Positions 11,735 through 25,203 are shown, counted from the stretch's first letter. The stretch is 64,000 nucleotides of DNA from Castanea sativa (GCF_040712315.1 NC_134016.1:2705501-2769500); one strand, 5' to 3'. The notes: generated by a model not told the origin, from the letters alone. Program-made: numbers and translations.

Positions 11735-13360
11735 TTGAAACTTATTGTCTTTTTTCATGGTAATTAATACTAAACAAGTAACTGGTCATCACATCTTGAA
11801 AAAAATACCGGTTCAAAACCGACCAAACTGCACCACACTTATGACTGCAAAACTGAGGAGCAGTACGATGTTAAATATGGCCAAAAACTGCACCAAATCG
11901 CACCATGAACACCCCTAATCCTCATTGAAGCTTCCAAAATACATTATTTTGGCCAATTGCATTAAGTAATATATCCTTCGCCATCATGATATTAAGTCTT
12001 CTACCTTGAACCATCACTGTGAATGTGTTTTCAAGAATATATTCAATACATATTAAGAATTGATACGCTAAAATGCACCCACACATAAGCGGCATATTTT
12101 CCATTATTTAAGCATGCCATTGTAGTAATCAACCATACCCTAAAACAAATTGTGAAAAGGAAAACTATGAATTCTCATTGCAATGTTGACTTTATTGCAA
12201 TCGTGTTCCAGGTTGGAAACTAATAGGTTCCTAAAGAATTTCATTTAGTCAAGAGAAAGCATTAGTGACCAAATTTGGTAGTCATATTTTCAAAACATAT
12301 TCAATGAATGTCATATGTTAAAAACAAGAACATTGTGTGTACAAATTGTAAATCAACAAGTGTATAAAAACACATTTCAATAATAAAAAGAAAAGGAGGA
12401 AAAATATATTCTTTTATTGTTTATTGATTTATAAAGAAACTGCAAAAATAAGAAAAGGAAAGGGATAGACATTGCATTTAAGTTCACGCCCCCCCCCCCC
12501 CTACCTTGCAGTTGCAGGCTTGCAGCGTGGAGGAAAAGCAAGAAATTGCATTCGGCATACATAGGTGATAGCATAAATGAATGGGTAGTTGATCTGGTTG
12601 GAAAGCATTTATCAAAAGATGTGCAACACAATAATGTGATGTGATCTGGTTAGAAATCAATAAATGGGTGGTTGGCAGTTGGGGACCATTTTGTATTGAA
12701 ATAAAGTTTGTTCAATTTTGAAGATTTGTCTTCATTTAATAGTAAAAAGTAATTATTAAAAGCCATGTTAAAATTATTTTTCAGAAAATAATTTTTTTGA
12801 TAAAAATTTTTAACTTAATAGTAAAAATTTTAATAAGTTAAGGGATTAGGACGCGAGTTCAAATATATGTTTTCAGTTTTTAAAAAACATTTTACGTATT
12901 TTTACATACTTTTTCACTTGCACATATTTTAAAAAAAACTGAAAAATATATGTTGAAACATACATAACCCTAAAATTCTAGAGTTATATAGGTGATGTAC
13001 TTTAAGTCCTACAATCAAAGACAAATACAAATAAATATTGTTTTTTTCCAAAGACAACTAAAGTTAATACTGTGAACTTAAATTTAATTTTTTTAAAAAA
13101 ACCTAAGGAATTGTACAGGCATGTCAAGTGATTAGAAATGTCCTCCTTTATTAAGTGTCCTGTTAGTAATCACTTTTGAGTTGGTCTTAAGAAGAAAGTG
13201 ATGTGGTAATCTGATGTCCCAGATGGAATTGGAATGTGCTGAAAATTTTGAGTCTCTCATTTGTCCAACTAGTGTTTTGCCTTCTACTAAGGTGGGGTTT
13301 GAGTACGTACCACCTAAAAATAAAAAACCCACAGCCATCAGCCCATCACACGATGCCCCC
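11091..13360. other. Intergenic, no gene recognised
   Basis: Holds an (AT)n tract at 11704-11731 and a poly-C run of about 12 near 12488. The stretch 12340-13110 aligns in pieces with 55.64-55.78 kb and 58.97-59.52 kb, the DNA on the two sides of the MULE. This copy therefore approximates the site before that insertion. Short open frames look like chance. Confidence 0.6.
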
Positions 13361-13369
13361 TTGAGAAAT

Positions 13370-16045
13370 ACTACTACGATTTAGATCCCAAGTTTTAACT
13401 ACTAATGTTGGTTTTAAGCTAATTGCACAATTTAGGGTTCATTTGTTTAAGTGGTTAGCCAATTAACACTAGCATGCATGGATTACCATCAAAATTGAAC
13501 ATCATCAAAGGAAATAAAAACAAACACAACACACTGAAGTGTATACGAAGATAAAAACCACGGATATATAAGGTGGGTAAAGCCTAGAATAGCAGGAGAA
13601 TTCATACCTGAATTCTCTCTAGATTTTACATGTTCACTTGAGCCAATAGCGTTTCAAGATTGAATTATGGACACATCTCCATTTTCACTCAACCAAAAAT
13701 CTACCTTCTATTTCCAACTTCAACATTTGAAACCTCAACCCAATTACAAATAGACCTACCAAAATACAAATTTAAAGACAAGTAAGTGTTTAATTACATG
13801 AAAACTTTGGTGCAGAATATGCTAACACATTATGATCCAAACACCCTCATTTTGAAAAATCCACCTACCCATCACAAAGAGAGTCTTTGATATGAGGAAG
13901 CCATTGTCAGTGAAAGATAGATCTTGCTAAGTTGTGAAGAAAAGAAAGAGAATTGTTATCAGCTAATCATCAGTATGGCTACAATATTGCTCCTATGATT
14001 GACACGAACAAGTCAAATTTGAAAGGGAGAGGAGAGTGAATAGTTTGAGTGGATGGGTGAATTGGGAAATCAATTAATAATACAAATTTTTTCATTATTT
14101 TAAATATTAGTTTGCAAGTGATAATATTTAATCCATCACACAAAAAGCATGCGGTAGTGTTCCTTACTTCCTTAACAACAAAATCTTAACTTATTAATAG
14201 GTTTGTGAGTGTCAACATAATATATTTTTTTATGAAGTAAAAATTTAAAAACCTAAAAAAATTGATGATTGTTTGAGAAATTCTTTGGAACAATCTTATG
14301 TAATCAAGTACCAAAATAAATAAATTGTGCACTTCTCTAGCAATTTAATGTGAATGACATTGTTCAGGAGGGAATTCATCAATAGATGGAGAAATTAACC
14401 AAAATCTACCTAAGGTCTTGATATTATAATTTATAAGGTCCTTTAATAGATAAATCTAATTTGGAGAGTGAAAAAAAAAATTCGAGAAGAAAATCAGCAT
14501 ACGTTTTATTAGAATTCTACTTAAATATATATACTTTTGGATTAAGTTTTCAACCAATAATGAAAATTATCTACCTCTCGTGCATATCTTGCTAAAAACA
14601 TGTGCTATCTCATTCCCTTCCCTTCTAACATTGCTACCTCACCCCAATTTCTTCCGCAAAGCTTTCGGCTTTGGGTTGTACGAACCCCCTTCTTTCATTT
14701 CATATGGGCTTTAGGCCCATTAATACTAAAGCCCTGTGGGTCCAAACCCTTCCACTAAATTCTACATCAGGGGCTCACACTATACCTTCAATGTAAAACT
14801 AAAAACAAAGAGGTTTTTAAAAACCATTTCTCCAAAATCAAGGAGAGAACAATAAATTATACTCAAGTAAAATTTGAGTATAATATAAGTACAATGAAAG
14901 ATAGTTTACCTGTAATCAAAAGTTATCTCTAAACAACAAATACCAAAAGGGAAAAATGTTGCTAGAGAGACACCAATCTTGCTTCTTTAGCAAAATTTGA
15001 GTAAAACTAAAGTTCGTTATAAAATATTTTCTTACAATCCTAGGTAATTTGAAAATAATATGGTGTCTCTCTAGCAATATTTTTTTTCTATCCTTTTAAG
15101 TTTATTTACTTATGCACAACTTTTATAACCTCACTCTTTTGTAGGTAAAAAAATAATTTAACCAACTTTCAACTAATAAATTACAATACAAGTATTCAAC
15201 CATAAAAAATCATAATTGCAAATGATAGTCATACCTGCATACTCTATCAAGTCACTATGCTTATAAAATAAAATAAAAAAAAGTCACTCCCATTTGGGAG
15301 TAGCTGCTCCAGCCCCATTGTTGTAGGCTTGTAACATGTCAATTTTTGACCAATGAATCCCACATCAATGAGCCGTGCACAGTCCTCCAAAGCTTCTAAT
15401 TTTGGGCTGCACAACCCAATTTCTTTCATTTCATATACACTTTTGGTCCATTGGGTTGTTCTTTTTTTTTTTTTTAATTATTTATGAATAATGGGTCGTG
15501 CATGTAGTTGACCTTGAGAAAGGCCTATTACCACTAAAGCTCCGTGGATCCAACTCCCTTCCACAAAATTCTCCTTCATGGGCTTGTAACATAAGCCCAC
15601 CATATTTTTTTTTCTAACATAGTTGAAATTATTCACTTCAAGAGGACCAAATCGCTTGTGGGGCTCAGTTTGTATTCTTGTAGGTATACTTCAGATTTTG
15701 CAACATTGAGTAGTACTAACATTCTCATAATCCTCATCTTAGTTTGTTTATTTTGAGTGTTTAGACACAGGCAATATTCATATATGATAATTATTATTTT
15801 TGATATACATATATGATAATTTTTATGATTTTATTAATAAATTGTCTTTGATTTATTGGGGAAAAGAAGAGTAAGCCTGCAAACCGTTCTTTTTGGGACT
15901 AAATTTAAATAATAATAATAATAGTAAATAAATTTAACAAATCAAATTCAGTTCTAGGTTGTGAACCTTTGACAAACAAGCTTATGAAATGCATTGAATG
16001 GTAACACACTAACACTAGGGTATGATTTGGTAACAACATTATTAA
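13370..16045. repeat. Segmental duplication A, second part
   Basis: 13370-14075 aligns with 18885-19580, 14180-14570 with 21800-22190, 14645-15235 with 22535-23300, and 15247-16040 with 24115-24880. Order and orientation are the same throughout. This copy lacks the LTR-like and LINE insertions of the second copy and so serves as the empty-site reference. No host gene was recognised. Confidence 0.85.
15340..16000. repeat. Dispersed repeat family (copy)
   Basis: Begins near tgaatcccacatc, continues with ccaaagcttct and ccattaccactaaagc, and ends near gcaatattcatatatgata. Full or partial copies lie at 24.21-24.83, 28.29-28.42, 30.21-30.68, 54.68-54.83 and 60.95-62.29 kb (interrupted). A shorter related part is at 14.64-14.78 and 22.50-22.65 kb. 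It resembles no family I can name; a short non-coding LTR element is one possibility. Confidence 0.6.
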
Positions 16046-16136
16046 TCAAATACATTTTTTTATAGAATGAATGACATAATCGATCTTAAATAAAATTTTA
16101 TCAATAAATATAAGCCATCTATATTATAATAGATAT

Positions 16137-16762
16137 TGTGAGGACCCGAGGACCCGAAGACTTAAGATGAAGACTCGAAGACCCGAGAATCAACTGTGAA
16201 GCGTAGGGAATAGAGGAGGATGAAAGTCAAGGGCCCGAGGATGAAGTGGGATGATCCGGAAAAGTACAAAAGGTAAATCGGTGATGCACTGGAGAGATAT
16301 TGAAAATATCTGGAGTGAGAATAGGTAACTGTGAATGTCGCATTGAATGTTCTGCACCAAACTTTTTGGCCGCATTGAATAGAGAGTACCAGCTTTATCT
16401 GATTGATTAACGTAGAGGTGACCTGAACAGTATAAGGCACAAAACTAGAACTTTTTTCCATTACCGACTACAAGTGAATGGACAAGTGTCAGCAAATGAG
16501 GTTGATGAGGTGAGAGATGAAGGGTTAAGATAGCAAGGGTAAGGAGTATAAATAAGAGAGGTGGAAGCAAAGAAGGGGGAGGCCATTTCTAGTGAGAGAA
16601 CTTCTTAGAGAGTGTAGTGTAGGGCTTGGGGATTTGGTCATTTGATCAGAACGCCATTAACTTTGTTGTTTTGTTCTCTCTCTACAAATTCATTATTTTG
16701 GGCCTTGAATTACTGGACTTCCTTTACACTGTTGGTCTTGTGCATGATTTTTGGTCCTTATA
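16137..16762 (+). mobile_element. Solo LTR, 5 bp target duplication
   Basis: Starts TGTGAGGACCCG and ends GGTCCTTATA. The flanks gatat (16132-16136) and gatat (16763-16767) form the 5 bp duplication. The final TA is a likely C-to-T change from CA. It has a TATA-like tataaata at 16547-16554 and shares short words with the gypsy LTR at 62.4 kb (ggccgcatt, terminal CCTTA). No internal coding sequence is adjacent, so it fits a solo LTR left by recombination. Confidence 0.7.
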
Positions 16763-16767
16763 GATAT

Positions 16768-17499
16768 CATGTTCAAAATAAAATTCAAGATATTATAAAC
16801 AATACTTTTCAAACTATTATCACTGTTTAGTAGTTTTAATTTTTTAAAATTAAATAAAATCAAAACATATTTTCATTTTTTTTTAACTGTTCAAAGCTAC
16901 TGTGAATTGAAAATATAGCTTGATCTATTTAAATATAAGAATAATTAATTATATATTAATTTGATTTTTTTTTTCACAAAAGTAAATTATTTTTGAACAA
17001 CTATAATATTTATATACTAAGAAAATCAAAGAAGTACATATAAAAGTTTGGAGATAAACCACCTGTGTAGGAGTGTATATAACTATATAATGAAGTATAG
17101 TAATAATAAAGAAATTAAAGCTAAAATTTTAATTAAAAAAAAACTAAGAGATACTCAGATTACTATGGATAGGTTCAGTGGATTAATTTTTTTTTTTAAA
17201 TAATAAAACCTATGCTACCCAATAGGGCCAATACCCACGTGCCCACCCGTTTCTTATCAAAATGTATGGATCACAAGTGTGTCCTATCTACCACTAACAA
17301 CCAAGAGTAAAAGAAGGCAAACTAAAGGGAATGCCCAACAAAGAAGGAGGTAGGAAGGTCTAAAGTCGACTACAAAGAAGTGGTCAAAAGCCACTTTTCT
17401 CATAAAATGGAAAGAGCCACGAAGTTTCTCAATAATTGGTAAAAAAAATTGAGATTTAAGATTGAATTTTGTTTTGGGTCTTTTTCCTTTAGTTTGCTT

Positions 17500-17545
<46 letters not shown>

Positions 17546-18170
17546 AGCTTAGGAAATTAATGAGTTTTACACTCTACTCACAGAGAAAATGAACTATATA
17601 GTACATCCAATGAAAAGTTTTTGTTTTTCCAATTGATTCTTTGATTATATATATATAGACACACACTCTCAGAAGCTAAAAACATAGATATATTTATTGG
17701 TTAAAATTTGGGAGCATTTTTCTATTTGGGGCCTTAAGTGATTCCCTAATTGCCTATATGCTTGTGTCGGGATAATTATTAATTTCTAAACTAGCTAGGT
17801 ACGAAAGCTATGTAATTTTTTTTAATAAATACAATAAAACTTCTACCGCTCCATAACAATTACTCTTTATTATTTAAGCTCAATACATCAATTAGTTTTG
17901 GTTTAGACACAATTTGAACCCATTAGTTTCAAGATACCGATTACTTTTTTTACCTAGGTAGTATTTGAATTTTAAATTTGTTTTTCAATGACAAAAAACT
18001 TCATTACTCAAGTAAATTGAAACCATAGTATGACAACTATATTATAGGATTAGAAGGAAACATTTTTTTGATCCAATATCATGAAATGAAAAAAGAAGTT
18101 GCATTACTAGAGACTTTGAGGATTTTAAGGGGGAAAAAGAAGGCATAGCTAAAATTCAATACCTAAATTT
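16768..18170. other. Intergenic, no gene recognised
   Basis: AT-rich DNA with an (AG)n microsatellite at about 17500-17539. No open frame with recognisable similarity. Confidence 0.6.
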
Positions 18171-18174
18171 ATTA

Positions 18175-18652
18175 AAGTTGCATTCAATTTTGAATAAGGC
18201 TTGACAAGTTTAACTCATTAAATTAACGTGATATTGACTCATATTTTTTTGTAGAACTATTCATGTGAAAAATGGAAGTTTCTGAGACTGAAACTTTAAG
18301 AACTACTTTATAATAAAAAAACAAAGAAACTTTTAAGAATTATTAAAAGTTTAGGGACCAAATATTTTTTATCAATTACAAGTTATGTTTAGAATAATTG
18401 ACAAACTTTAATTAAGTTATGTGAACTTGGTTAGCTATTCTTATTAAAAGCTTTTGAAGTAGATATATAGCCAGTTGATGTCATGTCCATTTCATCCTTG
18501 TGTGAACCAAAGGAAAAACAATTACAACGCGTGAATCTGAAAGTTTTAATTATAGCCTTGTGTGTCCCTTTCATCCTTTTGGTTTCCCTTGTTTTAATTT
18601 TCACCCGCTTTCTGATAAATGATTTTAATTCACCATTTTGCCAAATGTATTT

Positions 18653-18698
<46 letters not shown>

Positions 18699-19590
18699 GA
18701 AATTCTACTCTAGACTAATTTAAGTGTATGTGTGTGACACTCTCTCCTGCAAACTTAAATCTCGGCTCTTGCCCTCCATACCCCACAAACACTTATACTT
18801 GTAGAGTAACCAACGTGCCAAGAGTGCATGGTGGTTCAAATAAAATCATCATAGTAATTTTTACACACTGTAAGCTTTGAGAAATAAAACTATGATTTAC
18901 GTCCCAAGTTTTAATGAATAAAATGTTGGTTTTATGCTAATTGAACAATTTAAAGCCCATTTGTTTAAGTGATTAGTCAATTAACACTAGCATGCGTGGA
19001 CTACCATAAACTTGAACACAATCACAGGAAATCAAAACAATCACAATCCACCGAAGTATTTACGAAGAGGAAAACTAGGGTATCGGGTGGAAAAACCACT
19101 AATATATAAGGTGGATAAAGGCTGAAACAATAGGATAATTCCGACTTTCATTTTTTACATTTTTGCCCAAGCTAATAGCTTTTCAAGACTAAACCACATG
19201 CCATTTCATCGGACACACCTCCATTTTCGCTAGACCAAAAATCTTCCTTGCATAATTCCAACTTCAACACTTAAAACCTCAACCCAATTACAAATAGTCC
19301 CACAAAATAAAAATTAAAAGACAATTAAGTGTTTAATTACATGAAAACTTTGGTGCAAAATATGCTAACACACTAAGATTCTAACACCCTAATTTTGAAA
19401 AATCCACCTAACTATCACAAATAGGTTGTTGATTTAAGGAAGCCATCATCAATGAGAAAGAGATCTTACCAAGTTATGAGAAAAAGTGGGAGAGTTGTTG
19501 TCGGTTAATAGTCAACCAAGTTGAATTTGAAAAGAAAGAGGGGAGTGAACTATTTGAGTAGATGGGTGAATTAGGACATTAATTAATATT
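18175..19590. repeat. Segmental duplication A', first part
   Basis: Second copy of the 9.66-14.08 kb segment, compacted because it lacks the 9.78-10.64 and 11.09-13.37 kb stretches. It includes an (AT)n tract at about 18656-18690. The short piece 18700-18840 recurs at 21.61-21.74 kb. No gene. Confidence 0.8.
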
Positions 19591-19605
19591 AATATTAATA
19601 TTAAG

Positions 19606-20152
19606 TGAGGATGAGCATTAGCTCAGGTCGAGAGCCAAGGGCCCAACAGATCATTTCTTAAAAGATAGGCCTGGCCCAAAGCTATGGATATGAGTAAAGA
19701 GGCTTATGGAATGAAAGATAACTCTCTAGGGAGGATCCTATGGAGGTTTGGACCAACCACCATTACCAGGGTCCACTATCGAGGTAATAAGCAAAACCTT
19801 TCCCATATCAGATACCCAAAGAACCACGGGCGACCAATTCCCCTCTAGACCGAGATGCCACCTTCCATCAAGCTCACCTCAAAAAATGCCATGAAGAGAT
19901 AAGAACCACTGGGGTAGTCACCTCCGCATTAATAAGATCTTTTCACCTAATCTCTTCCATACTAAATACTGATTGACTGGCTTGAACAGTGAAAACACCC
20001 CCAAAGTCCTATTTCATAATGAAAGAATGGTAGAACTTGGGGAGTGACAGGACAAGTGTCCCCTAAATCAAGTTGGGAACAGGACAACTAGGGAGAAAGG
20101 GAAAGGGAAATTGTTTATAAAAGGAGCAAAGGTGCAACAGGAAAAGGGATAC

Positions 20153-20196
<44 letters not shown>

Positions 20197-20360
20197 GTAA
20201 TAGTAGAATAGGTCCAAGAGTTCTTAGCTCCTAGTCTTTCCCGTTGTACCTCGGGAAAGCTATTCTTACATCAATAATAGTCTTTTTTGTTCCTTATCAT
20301 CTTGCAATTTGTTGTTTAGATCTCCCATTGCGGAATTCTCACTCTTTTATTCTTATTACA
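19606..20360 (+). mobile_element. LTR-like insertion, probable solo LTR
   Basis: Non-coding DNA present only in copy A'. It starts near TGAGGATGAGC and has a TATA box (tataaaag, 20116-20123), an (AG)n tract (20161-20196) and a possible end at ttattaca (20360). I could not find matching flanks, so the boundaries and the LTR assignment are tentative. Confidence 0.45.
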
Positions 20361-20792
20361 TCAATATGTGTGTATTAATAGTACTGATTTTTTTCCCTCA
20401 AAAAAGAGAGTTTCAAAGGAGTCAGTTCAATAATAACTTTTTATTATCAGATTAAGATATTAATTGATTTTTAATGTAAGTGGAGATTGAATCTCAAATC
20501 TCTTATTCAACTATATATAAGAGACTTTACTCATGTTTTACACTATTTAAGAGATTGTCATGTCTATTTTTTACTTAAAACTCAATAGATCATACCACAC
20601 ATAATAACATTTTAATAAACTTATAGTTAAGTTGGATTTTCAAATGGATATTAGAATCGATTGAGTGTGATTGTGCCTATTTTTTAATATGAAATATGAT
20701 GATGTAATATGTTGGGATTGAAGGAGGCGAATTAATTGTGTAAGTCGTCTACTTTGTCACTATCTTCATAGTGGTTGTTTTTGACCCCCACA

Positions 20793-20837
<45 letters not shown>

Positions 20838-21536
20838 TTTTTAAGATCAATATTAAAATTAATAGTATTATTTAAATAAAAAAATTGAATAAACATTATC
20901 CATTTAGAGAATTAACTGGATTCATGCATGAAAATATACATCTTTATCATTATGTCATATTTTGTCAAATTCTTGCATTTATAAGCTCTTTGGCAATTGG
21001 TTACCAACTTACCATACAATTTTAACATTTAAAGCAATTTAGCATTATAAATTCAAATTGCCAAATCTCCTAAGCATTTCCCCCAACTGCTCTAAACAAC
21101 AAAGCTCTTTTCAATTAAAGCTTTTTAAAAAAAAAATTTTATCACATAATCTCCACAAATAAAGTTCTACTTCCTAGTTCCTACGCACAACAATACTAAA
21201 GGGATACTTTGACAATTTTAATTAAAAAGTTTTAACCTCATCAAAGCTTTTTTTTTTGACACGTCCAAAAGCAAAAGTAGTCATTCCTGCCAAACTTATT
21301 ATAGTTAAAAGCTCTACTTTCTTAAGAGCTTTTAAGTTGTACGCTTTAATTGTTACACACAAATTTTTTAAAATAATATTTCTTCAATCAAAATTTATTT
21401 TAAAACATCATTACAACAAACTTTGATTTCAATCTCAAAATTAGTTTTAGAAAATATTTTAAAAATCACTCCTAGACAACACCCTATGCTGTAAGTTAAC
21501 TTGGCCCTTATAGAAGCAAAACCACGGGTTCCTCAC

Positions 21537-21579
<43 letters not shown>

Positions 21580-21795
21580 AAAAAAAAAAAATTTTAAAGT
21601 TGAAAGAAAAATTCTACTCTAGTCTAATTTAACCTTTTAAGTGTATGTGTATAAAATTTACTCTTGAAAACTTGAACTGGCTCTTGCCTCTCCAACTACA
21701 TAAGAACTACTTGAGGAATGACCATCATGTCAAAAGTGTACAAAAAAGTTCGTTACTTTCTTTTTTTTGGGGGGGGGGGGGGTGTTACTTTCTTA
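20361..21795. other. Intergenic insertion in copy A', no gene
   Basis: Contains (AAT)n at about 20797-20836, (CT)n at 21538-21574 and a run of about 13 G near 21770. It separates two parts of segmental copy A'. No protein similarity was seen. Confidence 0.6.
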
Positions 21796-21799
21796 ATAG

Positions 21800-23331
21800 T
21801 AACAAAATCTTAGCTTATTAATAGGATTGCAAGTGTCAGCATAATTTTTTTATTTAATTCCTTTAAAAAGTGAAAATTTTAAAAACTAAAAAATAAATGA
21901 TTTAGAAATTCTTCGAAACAATCTTATGTACTCAAGTACCAAAATAAATAAATAAATTGTACGCTTCTCTAGCAATTTAATGTGAATGACATTTTTCAGT
22001 GGGGAATTCACTAACAGATGGAGAAATTAACCAAAATCTACCTAAGTTCTTGATATTATAATTCCTTTAAAAGAAATATCTAATTTGGAGAGTGATAATT
22101 TTTTTTTTTTGAGAAGAAAATCAGCATATGTTTTATTATAAAAAAAAAAACTTAAATATATACTTTTGGATTAGGTTTTCAACCATTGGAGGGTCTGTTC
22201 TAGTTCTGGACAATAATCAAAATTATCAAAGTACTGTTGACCAATTTGCTCAATGCTGGCCATATCCTCATGTCGTACACCTATGTCATTCTTTAATCCA
22301 TTTATTGTGTTGCAAAGCTTCCTTCGTGTGGCTTTCACATGAAAGAATTTGGTGTTCCTATTGACCATGTTGAAGCCATGAATGATAGTCACTTATTCTC
22401 GCTTCATTATAATCTCCTCCTTATTCAATGGTTAGTTCAATTCCATTATGGCATCCTTCCATAAGAATAAACTCACTCCCATAGTCCCATATGAATCCCA
22501 CATCGATGACTGGCACAGTCATCCAAAGCTTTCGGCTTTGATCTGTACGAACCACCTTCTTTCATTTCATATGGGCTTTAGGCCCATTAATACTAAAACT
22601 CTGTGGGTCCAACCCTTCCGCACAATTCCACTTCATGGGCTCGTACCATACCTTCAATGTAAAACTAAAAACAAAGAGCTTTTTAAAAACCATTTCTCCA
22701 AAATCAAATAGAGAGCAATAAGTTGAAGCGTAAAGTTTGACAAAACTGAAGACCGGTCACCAACCATAATGCTTCTCTTGGTTCAAGTAAAATTTGAGAA
22801 TAATATAAGTACAGTGAAAAATAGTTTACTTGTAATCAAAAGTTATCTCTAAACAAACAATACCATAAAGGAAAAATGCTTCTAAAAGCTAAACAACAAG
22901 CTTCAATGAATAAATTTATCTGTTAACCCCCAAAACAAATAAAGAAAAATAAAATTTAATAGTGAAAAAAGAGGTCATCCATCATCTCACAACAATATTT
23001 GCAACTTTAAGGGAAAACAATGGTCACCGATCATTATGGTTCTCTTGCTTCTTTAGCAAAATTTGAGTAAAATTAAAGTTTGTTACAAAGTATTTTTTTA
23101 CCATCTTAGGTAATCTGAAAATAATATGGTATCTCTCTAGCAATTTTTTTTCTATCATTTTAAGTTTATTTACTTATGTACAACTTTTTTAATCTCACTC
23201 TTTTGTAGGTAAAAAAAATAATTTAACCAACTTTCAACGAATAAATTACAATACAAGTATACAGCCATAAAAATCATAATTGCAATGATAGTCGTACCTG
23301 CACACTTTATCAAGTCACTATGCTGATCAAA
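21800..23331. repeat. Segmental duplication A', second part
   Basis: 21800-22190 aligns with 14180-14570, and 22535-23300 with 14645-15235. A short unrelated stretch (about 22190-22500) holds a LINE fragment. The copy is then interrupted at 23331 by a LINE insertion and resumes at 24115. Confidence 0.8.
22171..22440 (-). pseudogene. Degenerate LINE reverse-transcriptase fragment
   Basis: The minus strand reads NRNTKFFHVKATRRK, then NTINGLKND, then DMASI...YFDN. This is the conserved stretch between endonuclease and reverse transcriptase in plant L1-type LINEs (GDRNTKFFH...RRK.NxIxGL). Upstream similarity continues across stops (NKEE words near 22425). It is a small decayed piece without its own tail, in opposite orientation to the LINE at 23.3 kb. 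Confidence 0.7.
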
Positions 23332-24114
23332 CATTCATTTTGTCCGATTATATAGGAAATAGTGTAGGAGTTTTTTTGAATTATTGGAGGAAGTCTTGGA
23401 TATTGCTTCGGAATTTTAGGCAGCTCTATTCTCGACTATTTCCTGGTGTTTGTGGCAAAAGCAAAACAGATTGAGGGAGCATCAATCTACTTGGCCATTG
23501 CACGATGTGGGTGAGAGGGCTATTATGTTGGTTCAGGAATTCCTTGATCTGTGCAGTCCTGCTTCGTTGCTGAGAGGTTCTAGTGCTCAAGTTTGTTGGT
23601 CTCAGCATCTAGAAGGTGTTTTTAAGGTAAACTTTGATGTTGCCTTGTTTGAGAATATTGGTGGTGCATGCATTGGAGTGGCAATTCGAGATTCAAAAGG
23701 TGAGATTATTGTGGCGTTATCTCAGCGGATTCCTCTTCCATTTTCTGTTGAGATGGCAGAAGCCATGGCCGTGCGTCGAGCACTTCTTTTTGCGCAAGAA
23801 CTGAGTCTCTCTAAGGTGATGATGGAGGGAGATTGTCTTCGGGTGGTTTTGGCTTTGAACTTTTCAGTCAGCTGCAACACGTTGTATGTAAATGTGGTAG
23901 AGGAGGCACGTCGTCAAGCTTGTCAGTTTCAGTTTTGTAGGTTTATTCATGTGCGTTGAGATGGGAATAAGTTAGCCCACGCCCTCGCTAGTAGAGCAGT
24001 TTCATCTGCGGGTTTCGATGTTTGGGTAGAAGAACTACCCTTTGATTTGGAAAGTGTATTCCAAACTAATTTTCTTAATTTGTAAGAGCTTACATTTTTC
24101 TCAACAAAAAAAAA
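23332..24114 (+). mobile_element. 5'-truncated LINE insertion with target duplication
   Basis: This 783 bp insertion ends in a short A tail. Target duplications are AAGTCACTATGCTGATCAAA at 23312-23331 and the same 20 bases with one change (G to T) at 24115-24134. The paralogous copy at about 15249 has this site once, without the insert, which supports the boundaries. Content is the C-terminal RNase H part of a plant L1-type LINE. Confidence 0.85.
23423..24085 (+). pseudogene. LINE RNase H domain, premature stop
   Basis: Type I RNase H as found at the C-terminus of plant LINEs. The first catalytic Asp is in VNFDVA, the Glu in EMAEA and the second Asp in MEGDC, about residues 63, 104 and 128 counted from base 23450. 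An in-frame TGA at 23957-23959 stands where an Arg codon is usual, just before DGNKLAHALASRA; CGA to TGA would explain it. The frame then continues to TAA at 24083-24085. A TAG at 23417-23419 marks where the upstream frame is lost, so the whole is a non-functional 3' fragment. Confidence 0.8.
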
Positions 24115-24880
24115 AAGTCACTATGCTTATCAAAAAATAAAAAAAGTCACTCCCATACGGTAGTAGCTGCTCTAGCCCCATTGTTGTAGACTTGTAGCAT
24201 GTCAATTTTTGACCAATGAATCCCACATCGATGAGCAGTGCACACTGCACAGTCCTCCAAAGCTTCTGAATTTGGGTTGCACGACCCAACTGAATTTGGG
24301 TTTTTCTTTCTTTGTGGATAATTGGTCGTGCATGTAAGTGGCTTCATAAAAGGCCCATTACCACTAGAGCCCTGCGGGTCCAACTCCCTTGCACACAATT
24401 CTCCTGCTTGGGCTCATAACATAAGCCCATCATTTTTTTTCTTAACATAGTTGAAATTATTCACATCAGGAGGTCCAAATCTCATGTGGGGCTCAGTTTG
24501 TATTCTTGCTGGTATTGTACGGATTTTGCAACATTGAACAGTGCTAACATTCTCATAATCCTCATCATATTTTGTTTATTTTGAGTGATAAGTCATGAAC
24601 AATATTCATATATGATAATTATTTTTTTGATATACATATATGATAATTTTTATGATTTTATTAATAAATTATCTTTGATTTATTGGGGAAAAAGAGAGTA
24701 AGCCGGCAAACCATTCTTTCTGGGACTAAATTTAAAAATAATAATAATAATAAATAAATAAATTTAACAAATCAAATTCAGTTCTAGGTTGTGAGCCTTT
24801 GACAAACAAGCTTATGAAATGCATGGAATGCTAACACTAGTGTATGATTTGGTTACAACATTATTAATGATGTTAAATTT
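24115..24880. repeat. Segmental duplication A', third part
   Basis: Aligns with 15247-16040, including the dispersed repeat copy at 24.21-24.83 kb. Similarity stops near 24880/16050, which marks the end of the duplicated segment. Confidence 0.8.
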
Positions 24881-25203
24881 TGTGGTATTTGACATATACC
24901 GGCAAGTGATTTTTTAAAGCCCATATTTAGCATGACTTTCATAAAATGGAGAAAACAAAATTTATCTATAATAATTACAAAATATATTGCAGAGGCATTT
25001 CTAATGAAACTCTATTTATGTGGAAAATGGAAATAGAGAGATAAGAGTAAGAGACTCTAACTTTTGATTAGTACAACACATGATCCCTAGACTGTCCATG
25101 TATACGATACTCTTTCACGCGTAAAACATTTTAACTTGCTTCTTTTTTTTTTTTCTTTTTCTTTTTTGGATATCATGCTTCTAACTTGAATGAAGGGGAA
25201 ACA

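Noticed and set aside
11526..11763. Hydrophobic frames rich in Ile/Tyr/Phe
   Set aside because: Products of T-rich and (AT)n DNA, as are similar frames at 18.48, 49.02, 60.6 and 62.25 kb.
23450..23959. RNase H frame as a host RNase H gene
   Set aside because: It lies within a LINE insertion bounded by target duplications and an A tail, and is truncated.
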